From positions 1,612,001-1,676,000 of the forward strand of contig NBAZ01000002.1 in NCBI GenBank assembly GCA_002794735.1: a DNA stretch of 64,000 bases. The letters are read 5' to 3'. Position numbers and translations under genes: made by a program. Shown here piece by piece: positions 1 through 11,561 of this stretch; position 1 is the stretch's first letter, and each line of letters starts with the position of its first letter. The notes under the pieces are model-generated. The model saw only the letters and a list, made by a program, of their open reading frames with translations. It made no database searches and was not told the origin of the DNA. The stretch is from Pyrrhoderma lamaoense. Its lineage: Eukaryota; Basidiomycota; Agaricomycetes; Hymenochaetales; Hymenochaetaceae.

Positions 1-146
1 TTCTGCGAATTTGAGTCCGCACTGGAAGTTGAAGTCGGTAATTGAATTTGGGTTTGAGAAGTGGCGGAATCTGAAGCAGAAATGGAAGAAGTGGCCGACG
101 TCCCAACTTGCTGCTGCGTTTCGATTGATGAGCTTGAGGATGACAT
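1..146 (-). CDS. Ser/Thr-rich protein, N-terminal fragment (cut by window edge)
   Basis: An open frame starts with ATG at 146 and runs off the left edge on the minus strand, giving 48 residues. It is dominated by Ser, Thr and Gln, beginning MSSSSSSIETQQQ. There is no signal peptide or domain in the visible part. The next gene to the right is on the same strand. Such Ser/Thr-rich starts occur in fungal regulators and in cell-wall proteins, and nothing here separates the two. The start codon is the only ATG near the beginning of the open stretch; the rest of the gene lies outside the window. Confidence 0.4.
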   Translation of the reverse strand, partial: MSSSSSSIETQQQVGTSATSSISASDSATSQTQIQLPTSTSSADSNSQ

Positions 147-1021
147 GGGTTGATTGACGACGTCTGGAAGAGTTGTTACGACGAGTTTGTGAGCATCTGG
201 AATTGTGGTAGTGGCGTGTCCTGCACAAAGTTTATTGAGAGCTGCGGGTGGTACAAGCTTTGCATATATCCCCCCATCCACATCGCCATCCATTCTCAGA
301 AATCCCGGTTACCGAAGGACCCCAGTGGACGAGGTGGGTGTAACGTTTTAGCTCGCTTCCAACGAACAAAAATGGAACTGAGCAAGCGTGAACGGGATGT
401 GAGCTCAAAAGATGGGTAAACCGGAGGTTTTGGTCTTTATGGCTCAATTGCCGAAGGGTCTTGTAGATCGACCTTAACTTCTCTCTACGCCCCTTCGTCT
501 TTCATATTTCAACATAGAACTTGAGCCTTCAAAAAAGAGGACAACCTATTTCAATTGTCGTGACATCGTTAAAGAATGATTTTATATGCCTATCAATGTC
601 ATTTTCCTTTCTCCTTTGTCCAGGTCCTTTCAAAGAGACTAGTTCTAAGCCTTCATAGTTAAAGGTAATATATTCTCAGGTATTTCAAAATATCATTGCG
701 ACCCTTCAAAAGGTAATTGTAATGATTACTTTTCTAATTATGAACATATCTCCGGAGTTCACACCGAAGAGATTTACATTAATATTAGCTCTAGCGTTGG
801 TTCCGAAGATCCTTTTGGAAGTAGCAATAGCCCCGTTCACAGTGACATCCTGTTCAATCAGCGCCTCTGGTTTGGTTTTCCTTCCGGCGGTTTGCAAAAA
901 ATATCCTTTGATACATATTCTATAATTTTCTAACTTCCCCGATACTAATTACATTTATCCACTGTCCGTGTATATTACATCTTGTCTCAAAAGCATGGGG
1001 AGGGTTATAACAAGCGATCTA
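147..1021. other. Intergenic stretch, no gene seen
   Basis: Only short overlapping open frames without codon-like or domain-like character are seen. It probably holds the promoter of the left-edge gene and the 3' end of the next minus-strand gene. Confidence 0.5.
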
Positions 1022-2190
1022 CTAGGATGCTACTCCCATGATCTGCTTTGCTGCTAATCTCGTCATCTCAACCTTATGCTTCTTTTCATCTCGTCTTCGT
1101 CGGTAACGTCGCCACAGTAAGGTTGCTACGAGACCGCAGATGAGGAAAAGTCCAACCATCCCTCCTATAGTTTCACCGACGATAGCTCCAGGCGATTGCC
1201 TTCTTGGTGTGGATAAGGCGCTACTAGAAGACACTATCGTCGAGAATGTGGCAAATATTGGAGTAAATGCTGTGGTTGGTATAGTCTGAAAAGGTAAGGC
1301 CGATTCTGTAGCACTTATAAGAAAGAAGGTGAATTTCATCATAAATTTCAGATAATTTAACAAATAATTTAATTTTCCTATTAATAGAAATACCTCAAGA
1401 TACTAAAAGTCGTAATCTACTCACCTTGTATTCGATACAGATATCTTGATAAAGTCAATATCAAGGCGAGATGGGATCTCTAAGCCATCGTCAACATCGG
1501 GGACATACGTAACTACGGCCGTTGTCAACTGAGATTCATCAATATCCCTGATTGCCCAAAAATCTCGAGAGGGCGCGAATACCCTGCTCTCCAGATTTCC
1601 TGAAGGCTGAGATGATACTGTTAGGTTGGCTGTCGCATTTGAAACATCAGACGTCTTGATGAAGATAGCGGAAGCTATAAGAGAAATTTAGATGTGTATT
1701 CTGTATGTATCTCTATCGTTGTAACTCCCCCACAAAGACTCTTTTCTAAAGATTATAACAAGGAGATCTCCCACATATTGGCTCACCTCGAAACGTAAGA
1801 TAAATCTGGGGTATAATATTCTCAAATTCAATTGCTGGTCCAAATGTACTCGCGACAGTTCCATTTGATGCTTCCGCCATCTCTACCTCGATCCTGTTGA
1901 TTTTAAGAATTAGTCAACCACTCGGCTGTCATATAAATACATACATATTTGATTCATATGTTACAAAGCATGTCTCTACAACGGAAAGGAAATAAAATAA
2001 AATAAAAATAAACTAAACTCACCAAGCACCTGGACATCCAGTATCTGTTTCCGTTGCATTACATAACGCTGGTAAATAATTCAGCTCACTTCGAGTATCC
2101 TGTAATGTGATATTCTGTATTCCATTCTCTTGTGCCGAAACTTCGTTGATGATGATAAGAAAAGAAAAATACACAGATAATTCCTTCAGG
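1022..2190 (-). CDS. Single-pass membrane protein with secreted N-terminal domain
   Basis: Four exons can be joined in frame: about 2023-2190, 1787-1893, 1425-1674 and 1022-1314, with GT..AG introns. The protein has a hydrophobic N-terminal stretch (FSFLIII, then VSAQE, signal-peptide-like) and an Asn-rich outer part with several N-x-S/T sites and the short motif NATETDTGCPGAW. A Ser/Thr-rich stem follows, then one membrane helix (GGMVGLFLICGLVATLLW) and a basic tail starting RRYRRRRDEKK. This is the plan of many basidiomycete surface proteins of unknown function. The initiator ATG is not resolved: the signal-peptide frame is closed by a stop at about 2208 without an in-frame ATG, so a further 5' exon is likely. 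Exons fit well; the function is unknown. Confidence 0.6.
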
Positions 2191-2207
2191 GCCGAAAGAG
2201 AGTTTTA

Positions 2208-3272
2208 ACATTTTGTTTTCCGTGGGTAGATAGTGACAACCCGGACATTCCACCCACAACGTAACACGAACGTTCCAATTGTTACTCGTTCGTGTGGCAA
2301 CCAAGAAAAGAGAGGGGGGTGAGTGGTGAGTGGACGTTCTAAGGGACTCCCCCACATGAACTCCTTCTTCCACCCTTAAAGTTCTTAAATAGTAACGAAT
2401 CCTCGTAGTCATGAGGATGTGATAAGACTTCTCGTCGTCTAGCATCTCTCGGTCTTTGAACGTACCCCTGTGTCAGTTGTCGGTTGTCGGATCACCCCTT
2501 CTGCGATGAAATACACTCATTGGGCAAGAAGCCACCCAATAGAAAGAAGCTCAAGGGTGATCGTTGATGTAATGAAAACCTTAAGTAGAGTTTGTTATAT
2601 CTACCACTGAATGTGCTATATTTACCCAAGGCAAAGTATTAAATATAATATTATAAGTGTTTTATTGCGTACCATAAACCAGAGTACACAGAATAAAGAC
2701 AAAGGGGAAAAACTAAACAAAAAAACACCTCATTCCCCACCACAAAACGTAACATGAATGATGGCAAAGGTAGAAGGAGCCCGAGGAACGTAACCTGATA
2801 GAATCAAGCAAAGGCGTAAGCATGAACGAAAACAGTAGGGATCATATCTACCAAGCTCAACTCGAAACCCAACACTTGGAGCACAGCAATCAGCAGGACC
2901 ACACATCATCAGGTATCAGGGATGAAGGGTATAATAACGGGAGGAGGCCCGTAAACCTGTCTGGGCAGAAAGGGAAAGGTTGAGGGAGGGAGGGGATAAA
3001 GGCGTTCAAGTACAGCTGGGTATACTCTTCAAAGAGCAGCCGAAACTTGAAGGGTTCTGAAGAAGTGCGCACAATAACAGGAACAGAAAAACAGCAATAT
3101 AACCACAGCACATAGCGTTCAACGCCTTGACAGGAAGAATCGAGCGTCTCTAGTTATAAGGATAAACCAGAGGGCGATAAATATTGGCATATGTTTTGAA
3201 TATAAACTTTGTTTAAGAGAACCAACAATAATAACACACTATGAAGACAGAATTTCATTGCTGTAAGAAAGT
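2208..3272. other. Intergenic stretch, no gene seen
   Basis: No convincing coding exon is seen on either strand. An unplaced first exon of the gene to the left may lie here. The segment near 2300-2350 is rich in GGGGTGAGTGG-like simple sequence. Confidence 0.4.
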
Positions 3273-5310
3273 TTAGAAACCGCCATAAGCGTCATCATCA
3301 TCGTATACTGTTTCAGGGCGCTTGGGGTTTTGTCCGCTTTGTGCAGGGATATTAGACACTTCAACTTTAGCACTGACTGGTGCTGCAAAACCAATCTCTA
3401 CCGGGGTCTCACGGCCATCGTGAGCAGCTCCCGATACTACCTGCGCCTTCTGTGGAGTAGATAGTACAGGGCTCAAAGGAGGGAGATCAACCTTAGGGGA
3501 AGCACGACCTTGTGTATCTAGCGTCATAGCAGAAGATTGGGGGAAAGAGAGTTTCACAGGAGAGAATACACGTTCCGACATAGATATCTCAGGAAGAGAT
3601 GGGGGCATGGAGGTCACCCGAGTGGATGCTGTCTCGTCTCCGGCGTTGTTTTGATTATCAATAGGAACAATTGCTGCACCTTGCGCGGGATAGTTACCCG
3701 GGTCATCAAATGGAGAAGGGAATAGTTCCTTTGTATCAACTGGCAAAGAGTTACTTCTCGCAACTGGGTTTTTCGAAGCCTCGACTTCATCGACTTCGTT
3801 CACTTGTTGAAGAGGCATAGGAGGGGGAATATTCAACTGCTTTGATATGGCCTCATACTGAGCAGCCTGGAACGGAGTCACACTAGCACGACTAAGATCA
3901 GCGTAGTCCGCATCAGTTGCTTGTCCTCGCACTTGCAAAACCGAATTGTTGCGAGACAACACAGCCGAGTTTGCATCAGAAGGGTTATGACTGACTTGTC
4001 CATAACCTTGGGTCAAGTCAACGGTCTCGGGTAGAGGGGGAGAACCTGGGTACTGTGGATGCGCAACTGAACCACTACGATTCAACATAGTGCCACTTGA
4101 CGGAGCACGAACGAGTTGGCCTTGAGCATCAAATTGTGCTCCACCGTATGAGCTGATTGTAGCCGGGGAACCCAAAGGCGATTGATATGCCGGACTGTAG
4201 ACTGGGGCAGTATTTGCATACTGCATGACCGGAGCAGGTGTTTGAGGTGGGACATACATTCCTGGTGAATAAGAAACCATGGGTGGGGGAGCCGGATAAT
4301 TATTAAACGGGTTTCTGGATTGACTTGGATGCATAGAGCCATAACCAGTAGATATGCCTGCACCGAATCCAGTTACATTGTTCTTTCGCTCAAACATAGT
4401 TGGAGGACGAGGTGCAGTACTTCCACTGTTGCCTCGACGCAAGGCTGGTGCCTCATCCTGCAGCACCATTGACTGACGTCTGAATGCATCCGGGTCAAAC
4501 TCATCATCACGACGGTTCCAGCGGCGCTTAATTAAAGCATTATTTAGAGAGTTTTTCTCATCTCTAAAGCATATTTTCAACTTACTACGAAAAACATGAT
4601 GACACCAATCAAAACAGCCGCCCCAATGACTGAACCAGCTGCAATTCCGACAATGCCGGAGGTGCTCGTACTTGAAGCATCTGAAGAAGAAGTCGAGGAA
4701 GCAGCAGCACTAGTTGTCGAAGTAGTTGATGCTATCACTCTACTGGGACTGTACGTGCTCGTCACTGTTGTTGCAACAGCGGTACGAGTGCTCGCAGGAC
4801 TCGTAGTGCTAGGAGTCTGAAGATAATTGGAGTTCATGTCTCTGATGTTCGAGAGAGAATTTGATATTTACTCACTGTGATAATACTGCTGGAAGTTGTG
4901 GTCAAGCTCGTGCTTATACTCGTCGAGCTAGATGTAGTGGATGTCGAGGAAATTGAAGTAGTCGAAGAAGTCGTTGTAGAAGTAGTTGTAGCTATCGTAG
5001 AAGATGTCGTCGAGGCTGATGAGGTAGTGACAAGTCTAACTGACGTCGTAGACGTATTGGTCGGTGAAGCAGCCGTCACATGTGCAGCTAAAGAATTCTT
5101 AGTAACAATGTAGTTTTAAACGAATTAAGGAAGAAACCCACTAGTAGTGGCAGTCGATACAGAGGCGGAAGAAGTAGCAGTTTTAACAGGTCCTACGGTT
5201 GCTTCCTGCGTGGAAGTTGAACTTGTAGTGGGGAAAAACCCAAACTGACGTTTTGCATGACGGATCATGCGCGGGTTCTTCTTCAATGGACCGTTAGGTA
5301 GCATCCACAT
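3273..5310 (-). CDS. Mucin-like single-pass membrane protein, cell-wall-sensor type
   Basis: Four exons (5142-5310, 4876-5087, 4586-4816, 3273-4526) join in frame to 621 residues plus stop, with consensus splice sites (for example GTGGGT, GTGAGT and GTAAGT donors). Order: a short basic N-terminus, about 150 residues that are almost only Ser and Thr, one membrane helix (GIVGIAAGSVIGAAVLIGVI then MFFVV), a basic stop-transfer RRRWNRRDDEFDPDAFRR, and a long Pro/Ser/Gln-rich cytoplasmic tail ending DDDDAYGGF. The plan resembles Mid2/WSC-type wall-stress sensors, whose heavily O-mannosylated stem reaches into the wall. That is by architecture only, since no WSC cysteine domain is present and a cleavable signal peptide is not obvious. 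It lies head-to-tail with another single-pass surface protein. Confidence 0.72.
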
Positions 5311-6413
5311 TCTGATTTTACTAGAAAGCTTCGACTTTATAAATGTTTACTTTTAACTTTAGTGGAAAGTTTAAAATCTTGGTATGTAAAAGACTGGTAG
5401 GAGTAAAGACAGTATTCGTTAAGGGAGCGTGGATATAGAACTACCCTCGACCGGGGTCGGAGAGAGGGGGAAGAGGAGAGGATTGTTTAAGGAAAAAGGG
5501 AAGAGAGATGTTGTTGTCGCTGGGAAGAGCGAAGCGATGGAATGTATATAATATGGTTAGGTCAGCCGAGCCTTTTTGATGGTCGGCTTATGTCGGCTCT
5601 GTTAATAACTTCCACTTTCATTTCAATAGAAAAAAAATGTTTAAAGACTTGCTTCTGATCGCTGGCTTCCAGGTTGACTTTTACATGTATTTATATGTAA
5701 TAGTTGTTCTTAAACATGGATGCCATGTATGAACGTAGCGACTTCTCGATCAATGCTGTGACGAGGGTCACTGGGTCACTGCTAAAAACAATGCATCCGT
5801 ACAACTAGTTAATGTACGCTGAATACGTAAAATAATAGCTTTTTTTGCAACTTTCTGGATGTTCCCCCCCAGATCCGGAACAAGCCTACATTCAACAACC
5901 CCTAAAAAGACGTTATGTGATCGAACTCGGGCTATTGGTCAATACATGATAATAATCAGAGTAATAGTATCTTGGACCTATACTGGATGCGTTGATAGTC
6001 AATACATAGACTGATAGAAAAGCGACCTCGGACCCTTGGAGAAACTTGGAATCTATGTATGACAAAGAAATAATAACGCCGAGCCTATATTCACACTATG
6101 ATCATGATTAAACGGCTGATGATCAGAAATTTGAAACAAGAATATCAAACCATCACGTGTCAACGTATATAATTAGGGACCTGCTTTGAGTACTTTCTAA
6201 TACTTTGTTCAACATTTTTCAGCTACTGTGCATACACAACTAAACTGCCATCAGCAATATATTTTGGCACCAGAGCTATTCAAATACCATTATCTGCAGC
6301 CTGATAGCTTGGGTCATTCCGATTTCTCTAGTAGTACATATTATACATTCTATGAACAAATCAAGCAAATGGTTTAACTCTACTTCTTCCTCCCCGACTT
6401 ATCTCATTTGACA
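5311..6413. other. Divergent intergenic region
   Basis: It separates the minus-strand mucin-like gene from the plus-strand GT61 relic and should hold both promoters. A purine-rich block (GGGGGAAGAGGAGAGG) lies at about 5465-5510. No coding exon is seen. Confidence 0.45.
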
Positions 6414-8060
6414 ATGAGGGCCGCTCTTCGATACATTTAGGAGTGAAATCCTCGTTCCTTCCGTCTTATCGATTGTTCTTGTCTTCTTGACTCCATCGTA
6501 TTATCACACCTATCTAGAATATGTTCCTACACTAAGATATACACACATTCAAGAGGCTGTACAAGAGAGTCCTAATGGCGGCGTGCAAAGTTTAACGGAG
6601 AATATGGTTTCCTCCCCAGATCCAAGGCGATCTTGGCTATTGTTTAGCTCTATGTCTGAGATAACTATTGTTGAACATATCCCAAGCAAGTTATTCCATG
6701 TCTATGTTTTATGAACAAAACCACAACACCAAATAAAATCCTCCGAAGATGGGAGGAACGATTTGTATTCGTTACCATACAAGTAACACTAACCGTAGCA
6801 TCTGCTTCTACAGGGTGGACCATCGTTGCTAATTTATACCTATCGAACGAATCAATAGTAATTTTAATGCCTGAACCAGAAAAAAAATCCTAAACTTAGA
6901 CTCTTGACATCTTCTGGTTATGGAGTTTACAATGGGACATGATTCTCAGCTTCCATGTGCATCACAGTTAAAACAAAGCAATCTCTTAATAGACATTGGA
7001 TCGCGGAACTCCTTTTCTGTTCTCTCTTGAATTCTCTCATTGATCCCGTTAGCCTCACTACTCTTCTACCCCAGTCTTAGTCTTATGCTCCTTAGATATG
7101 TAAACTTCACTCATTGGTGAGCCTATGTAGCAATGAACCAAGAGGTAATGAGTCGAGCTTTACCATCGCTTGGAGTGGAATGGAATTTAGCGGGGACTGG
7201 GAGGATCGCGCTAACATCCTTTGTACTCGATCATGTTATTCTTGCCGACCCCGTAGTAGCATCTGAAGGTGAACTATCTAAATTACCATAGCACACAGCA
7301 AGTAACATATCACATCTTCATAGTTCCCTATATCAGTGGTCACCAACTGGATGTGCTATGCTGGAGTTTTCTGGTTTACCTGTATTTTGGGTAACAGGCG
7401 AAGGTGCTGATCTGACTACAAAGTTGAGAACAAACATCTTGTAATCACTTTACATATCTCGTCAAGAGTGGAGCCACCAGATGTTGATATCGGCTGAGAA
7501 TGATCGACCCGTCGAAGAACTCAATAGATTGCATGAACTGTACGGGTATGAAGTATACATAGTCAGTATGGACGAGTTCCCTCATTCGGAACAGCTCAGG
7601 CTCGCGAGAAGGATAACTGTAAATCTTTGTCTAGCCAATAAAAGAGTTTGTTTGACCGACTTCTATGGTCTAGATTATATGGCGGTATATAGAAATAGAT
7701 TGGCTTCATTGGTCTGGTTGCGACCTGCAATAAGATCGACGATCATAGAATTTTTCTTCCCTGGAGGATAAGCCTTTAGTTATGAATGCTCCAATCGAGC
7801 TCTTGGTATTGTTCACTGTACAGTCTGAGTTAACGTGCAAGTATTATTATAGGCAATAATGCACCTGATTGACAATTCACTCTACTTTACACAGAAGTTT
7901 CACACGCTCAATTGTCCAAGATATCCAAATTATTATTTTCAAGGCAATGGAGATACCCGTGGATGTGCATAGTCACAACTCATACATGAACTCCTTAAGC
8001 TCGGTTCTAAAGATAAGTGTGGGATTACATAGAGTACTTGTCTATATGCTCCAGAACCAT
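6414..8060 (+). pseudogene. Broken GT61-family glycosyltransferase
   Basis: Protein fragments in shifting plus-strand frames line up with the usual order of fungal GT61 (DUF563) enzymes, which are Golgi type II membrane glycosyltransferases. A start MRAALRYI at 6414 is followed by a hydrophobic anchor (SIVLVFLTPSYY). Next come GWTIVANLYLSNES near 6810, a frameshift at an eight-A run near 6880, then PKLRLLTSSGYG. Near 7140-7260, LPSLGVE, SGDWEDRAN and FVLDHVILADP lie in alternating frames. The 7481-7771 block ends RSTIIEFFFPGG, the family's C-terminal signature, followed by an in-frame TAA where family members continue as GGFA. Beyond the stop, SYEC..RALGIVH and YPNYYFQGN remain. At least four frame breaks plus stops mean it cannot be translated as is. 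Family knowledge: GT61 includes fungal xylosyltransferases and EGF-domain O-GlcNAc transferase relatives; the donor here cannot be inferred. Confidence 0.65.
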
Positions 8061-8444
8061 CATGTGTTATTCGATCTTGGTGCTTTAAACGCTATTTGTT
8101 ACGACTATTAAATTATTGTTCACTTCTCTTTAAAGGTCTCACTCGGCGTTTACTTGTGTACGGACTTTTGATTGGTCATATAGATAACTGCTAATTTATG
8201 AACTAGCATCCGGAATTCTCACACACACTTGTTATTATGCGCATCGTATGATTGTTTATCATATGGCTGCATGGACAATTTAAAGTCCGCTATCTTTCAT
8301 ATGTAACAGTACTTCTAGCTCAAATTTCTTTCAAGTTTATTTCTTTTCACCCGTACTAAAGTAAACTGTTAGAAATGGTACCCAATACACCATCGAGTTT
8401 GCAATTAAAAGGAAAGCACACCAAGTATAGAAACATACCAGGTC
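8061..8444. other. Convergent spacer, no gene seen
   Basis: It lies between the 3' end of the GT61 relic and the 3' end of transporter copy A. It is AT-rich and no open frame of note is seen. Confidence 0.4.
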
Positions 8445-11004
8445 TTAAATTGTATACTTGTAACCGCTCCATTCATCACCCTTGTCCGCTCTTGCTTCTT
8501 CCACACTTGCATATACCCCATTCTTCGGATTCAACCCAGGTTTACCATCATTAACGCCGATGATTGTCTCGTCTCTTTCTCCCCGTGCTCGGCGAGCATT
8601 TTCCCTACGCAAGAAGAAAAGCATAACGTTCGCGGCAATAAATCCCATACTAATGTATAAAATCACAATCCCGTGGCCAAGAACATAGTGAGGAGCATCT
8701 CGAGCACGATACTTTTGAACGTATAAGGACACATAGTATATAGAATTACGTCTGTATACTTACTGCATTTGAAGTAGCAGCTCCGTTGATGTTGCCACTA
8801 GGGTATTCAATGTAAGAAATGGTTTTATAAGTCTCAAAATACCATCTCTCACAATCCTATCACCCATCCTAAAGAGACACTGCGTTTATATGTACCTTCG
8901 ACGTTGTTGGCACACCAAGCACTAGTAAGTTTGATAATCAAGATCTCAAAAAACATAATGCCCAATAATATGCTTACATGATATTTGCTAGTGGAAAAGC
9001 TAAGGTGAGAAAGCCATTTAACTATGATGCAAAATGGTACTTACGAATCAGTGGATAGATACCGCTAAGTTGACAAATCGAGTTAACAGACCTATTATGA
9101 TCAGGAGAATCATATAGTAACTTACCATGCTGCCATATAAACGGCAAAGTACGAAAGTGCAGCTGATCTTGAAAGTATAAGAATCAGATATGCAGCAATA
9201 CCTTCGTAAAAGAGATGTTCAGACGTCAATTGAGGTTGGAAAGAGAGCTTGAATTATACCTAATGAGAAACAGCCACTACGTGAGGGTGAAAACTTGGGT
9301 CAGAAGCAATGGTTCCGTTGATGGGATTCTCTGGCTCACATCGTGAAGTATCCTCTCCTTCCAAGCCTGTCGGCCAAGAAACCTATCGTGCATGTAAAGA
9401 TACAGGCTACAACATAGACAGGGACGGTCAATAAGTTCGCAGGAGTAGCTTCGAATCCTACGCAGAGATCATTATCGGATGTAGCACCATTCTTGCAAAG
9501 TAAGGCACATACCGAGTTGATTTATAATCGACGGTAGGAAGAGAGAAAATCCATACAACGGGCCGTTCGCACCAGTGTACAGGATCACTTGTAGCTGAGT
9601 TAATCATAATAGTGCTTGGTAATCTTTCTTCTCACTTATAACTCACTTCCAACCCAAGTCTTCCAATCAATAATACTGTCCCAGATATATTTCCATCTTG
9701 CTACTTCACCTCCCGCAGAGAACATGCCATCATTCTGTAGGCGTGCTATCACTACAACACGTTCTTCCTCCGTTAAAAAGCGGGCAGTGTCCGGAAAGTC
9801 TTGAATAACGAAGAAAGAGATGAATCCAACAATGACTGAAAGTAATCCTTCGAGTATAAATATCCATGCCCTATAGGAGAAAAAAGCAGAACACTGAGTC
9901 ATCTGATAAAACACGTCAAGAAATGAATTACCAAGCTGGTTTCCCACCTACGCCACCCATATTCGATATGGCAGCCTTAAACATAATAAGCGAAAGTACA
10001 AATATATCATAGAGAAAGATGGATTTACGGCCAAAAGCCCTCCGAACGCTCCAGAAACGGTGGCAGCAGAGAAGAATAAGGCGGCACGTAAGCCAAATTC
10101 GGAACGTTTGTACCAGCTGAATGAGGGAGTCAGTAGGTTTATTCATGGGATCGAAGTGTTCCTGAAAGAACCGCCCAGGGAAAAGTTTGAAGACTTGTGA
10201 ATGTAATTTGTAACTTAAGAATGGACAAAGACATGGGGGCATCGGAAAACTACGGAGTTTGGGAGCAAGGCACACACCATGAAAGATAATAGTTCACTCC
10301 TGGGAAGAGGCCTGCTTCAAAAGTACCGAGCATCCATCTCATGGCTTGCGTCAAGAGCAGATATTAGGAAATTCTCACATGAGATTCCATGGGGTACGTA
10401 CCAAAGAGCCCACCGAAGTTATGAACGAGTCCTTGAACTGTCTATTTTGACTCCTGAGTATAAAGACTTCTAATAATATAACTGCACCCTAACCATCATA
10501 ATCCCCCATAATACCATGATTGACGAAAGCCATACAGAGGGCCTTAGACGTTTTAAGAAGATATTTGAGGGGACCTTGATAACACTTCAGTATCGATGTG
10601 AACTTTTATTAACAACTAGACTTACGTCAAGAAGTGCATACGGGATAAAAAATATAGATAAGCAGATCAAATACTGGGTATCCGTGATGTGGAGATCCGC
10701 TTCCATGTTATACAACTGCGAAAGACAAGAATTTTAGCTGCTAGTTAATCAAGACATAGAGAGAGAGATTGACCTTAGCATTTCCAATACTGGATCTGTC
10801 AAGAAATGCGACTAGATACAAAAAGGATAGCCAAGGAATCAAGACCCAGTCTATCTTTCGAAGCAGTTTCTTCTCGTCAATAACGGGTACTTCGCTCTTT
10901 GAGCCTTCAAGGGCAGGAAGTGTCTCAGAGAGTACAGCATGATCTTTCTCCGATGACTTTGGAGTCGTTGATCCTGATTCCTTGGTTTTTAGTTCTATTG
11001 ACAT
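8445..11004 (-). CDS. MFS transporter copy A (Dal5/Tna1-type permease)
   Basis: A plasma-membrane proton-coupled organic-anion permease of the ACS/Dal5 type; family members move allantoate, nicotinate, pantothenate or similar acids, and the substrate is not predictable here. The chosen ATG at 11004 starts MSIELKTKES; a longer frame reaches 11091 but lacks family similarity. Visible exons: the N-terminal block with LLRKIDWVLIPWLSFLYL and LDRSSIGNAKV (helix 1 and loop signature), ADLHITDTQYLICLSIFF, VPSNIFLKRLRPSVWLS, AISNMGGVGGKPAW, WIFILEGLLSVIVGF, DFPDTARFLTEEER, DWKTWVG, and the C-terminal block RRENARRARGERDET ending GDEWSGYKYTI. Many short introns separate them. All exons examined stay open, unlike most sister copies. 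It is the left-most and one of the more divergent members of the head-to-tail array. Confidence 0.85.
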
Positions 11005-11561
11005 AATGTGACTGCAAACGTGATCAAGGCGGAATGAAACCGAGACGAAGGAAGCTAGAACTATGCGGCAAGCAGGACCGAGGTAGCTCAAGTAGCCATG
11101 GGTTTAAATAAGTTTTCGGAGTGTAGATAACAATCACACGGTGATACTTCCAAGATAGAAGTAGCCAACCAACGGAGGAGATGATTAGATGCTTACACAC
11201 GAGCAGACCGTGAGTTATATTCGTCCCACAGTGCACAGAGATACTCAAAGAGGCTACACGGCATCTATATCAGTAAGTCAACTAGCCAAAATGAACACTA
11301 TGTACTCAGCGACAAAAATGCCTTATTCACTGACGCCTGTTCACTATTTTACACATAGCACATGCACCACAGTGCGTCTATTCCAAGCTATGTTTGTGTT
11401 TGAAGCATGCTCTTATCGTATATCTTTGGCCCATGTTGTGATTTGTGGAGATTGTACGGACAAATGTTTTGTTCGTAGTGTAAACGGTAAAGTCTATAAC
11501 GGAGTAAAGACACCTATCTGGGGACATTTTCCGTAATATTGAGCTTAGTAATTATGTAATG
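11005..11561. promoter_or_regulatory. Copy A upstream region with TATTTAAA-like element
   Basis: The spacer carries a TTTAAATAA block at about 11102-11110 on the plus strand (TTATTTAAA on the coding strand), roughly 100 bp upstream of the copy A start. Similar TTTAAATA-type blocks lie upstream of copies B, C, E and F, which suggests a shared core promoter copied with the genes. Nothing coding is seen. Confidence 0.4.
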
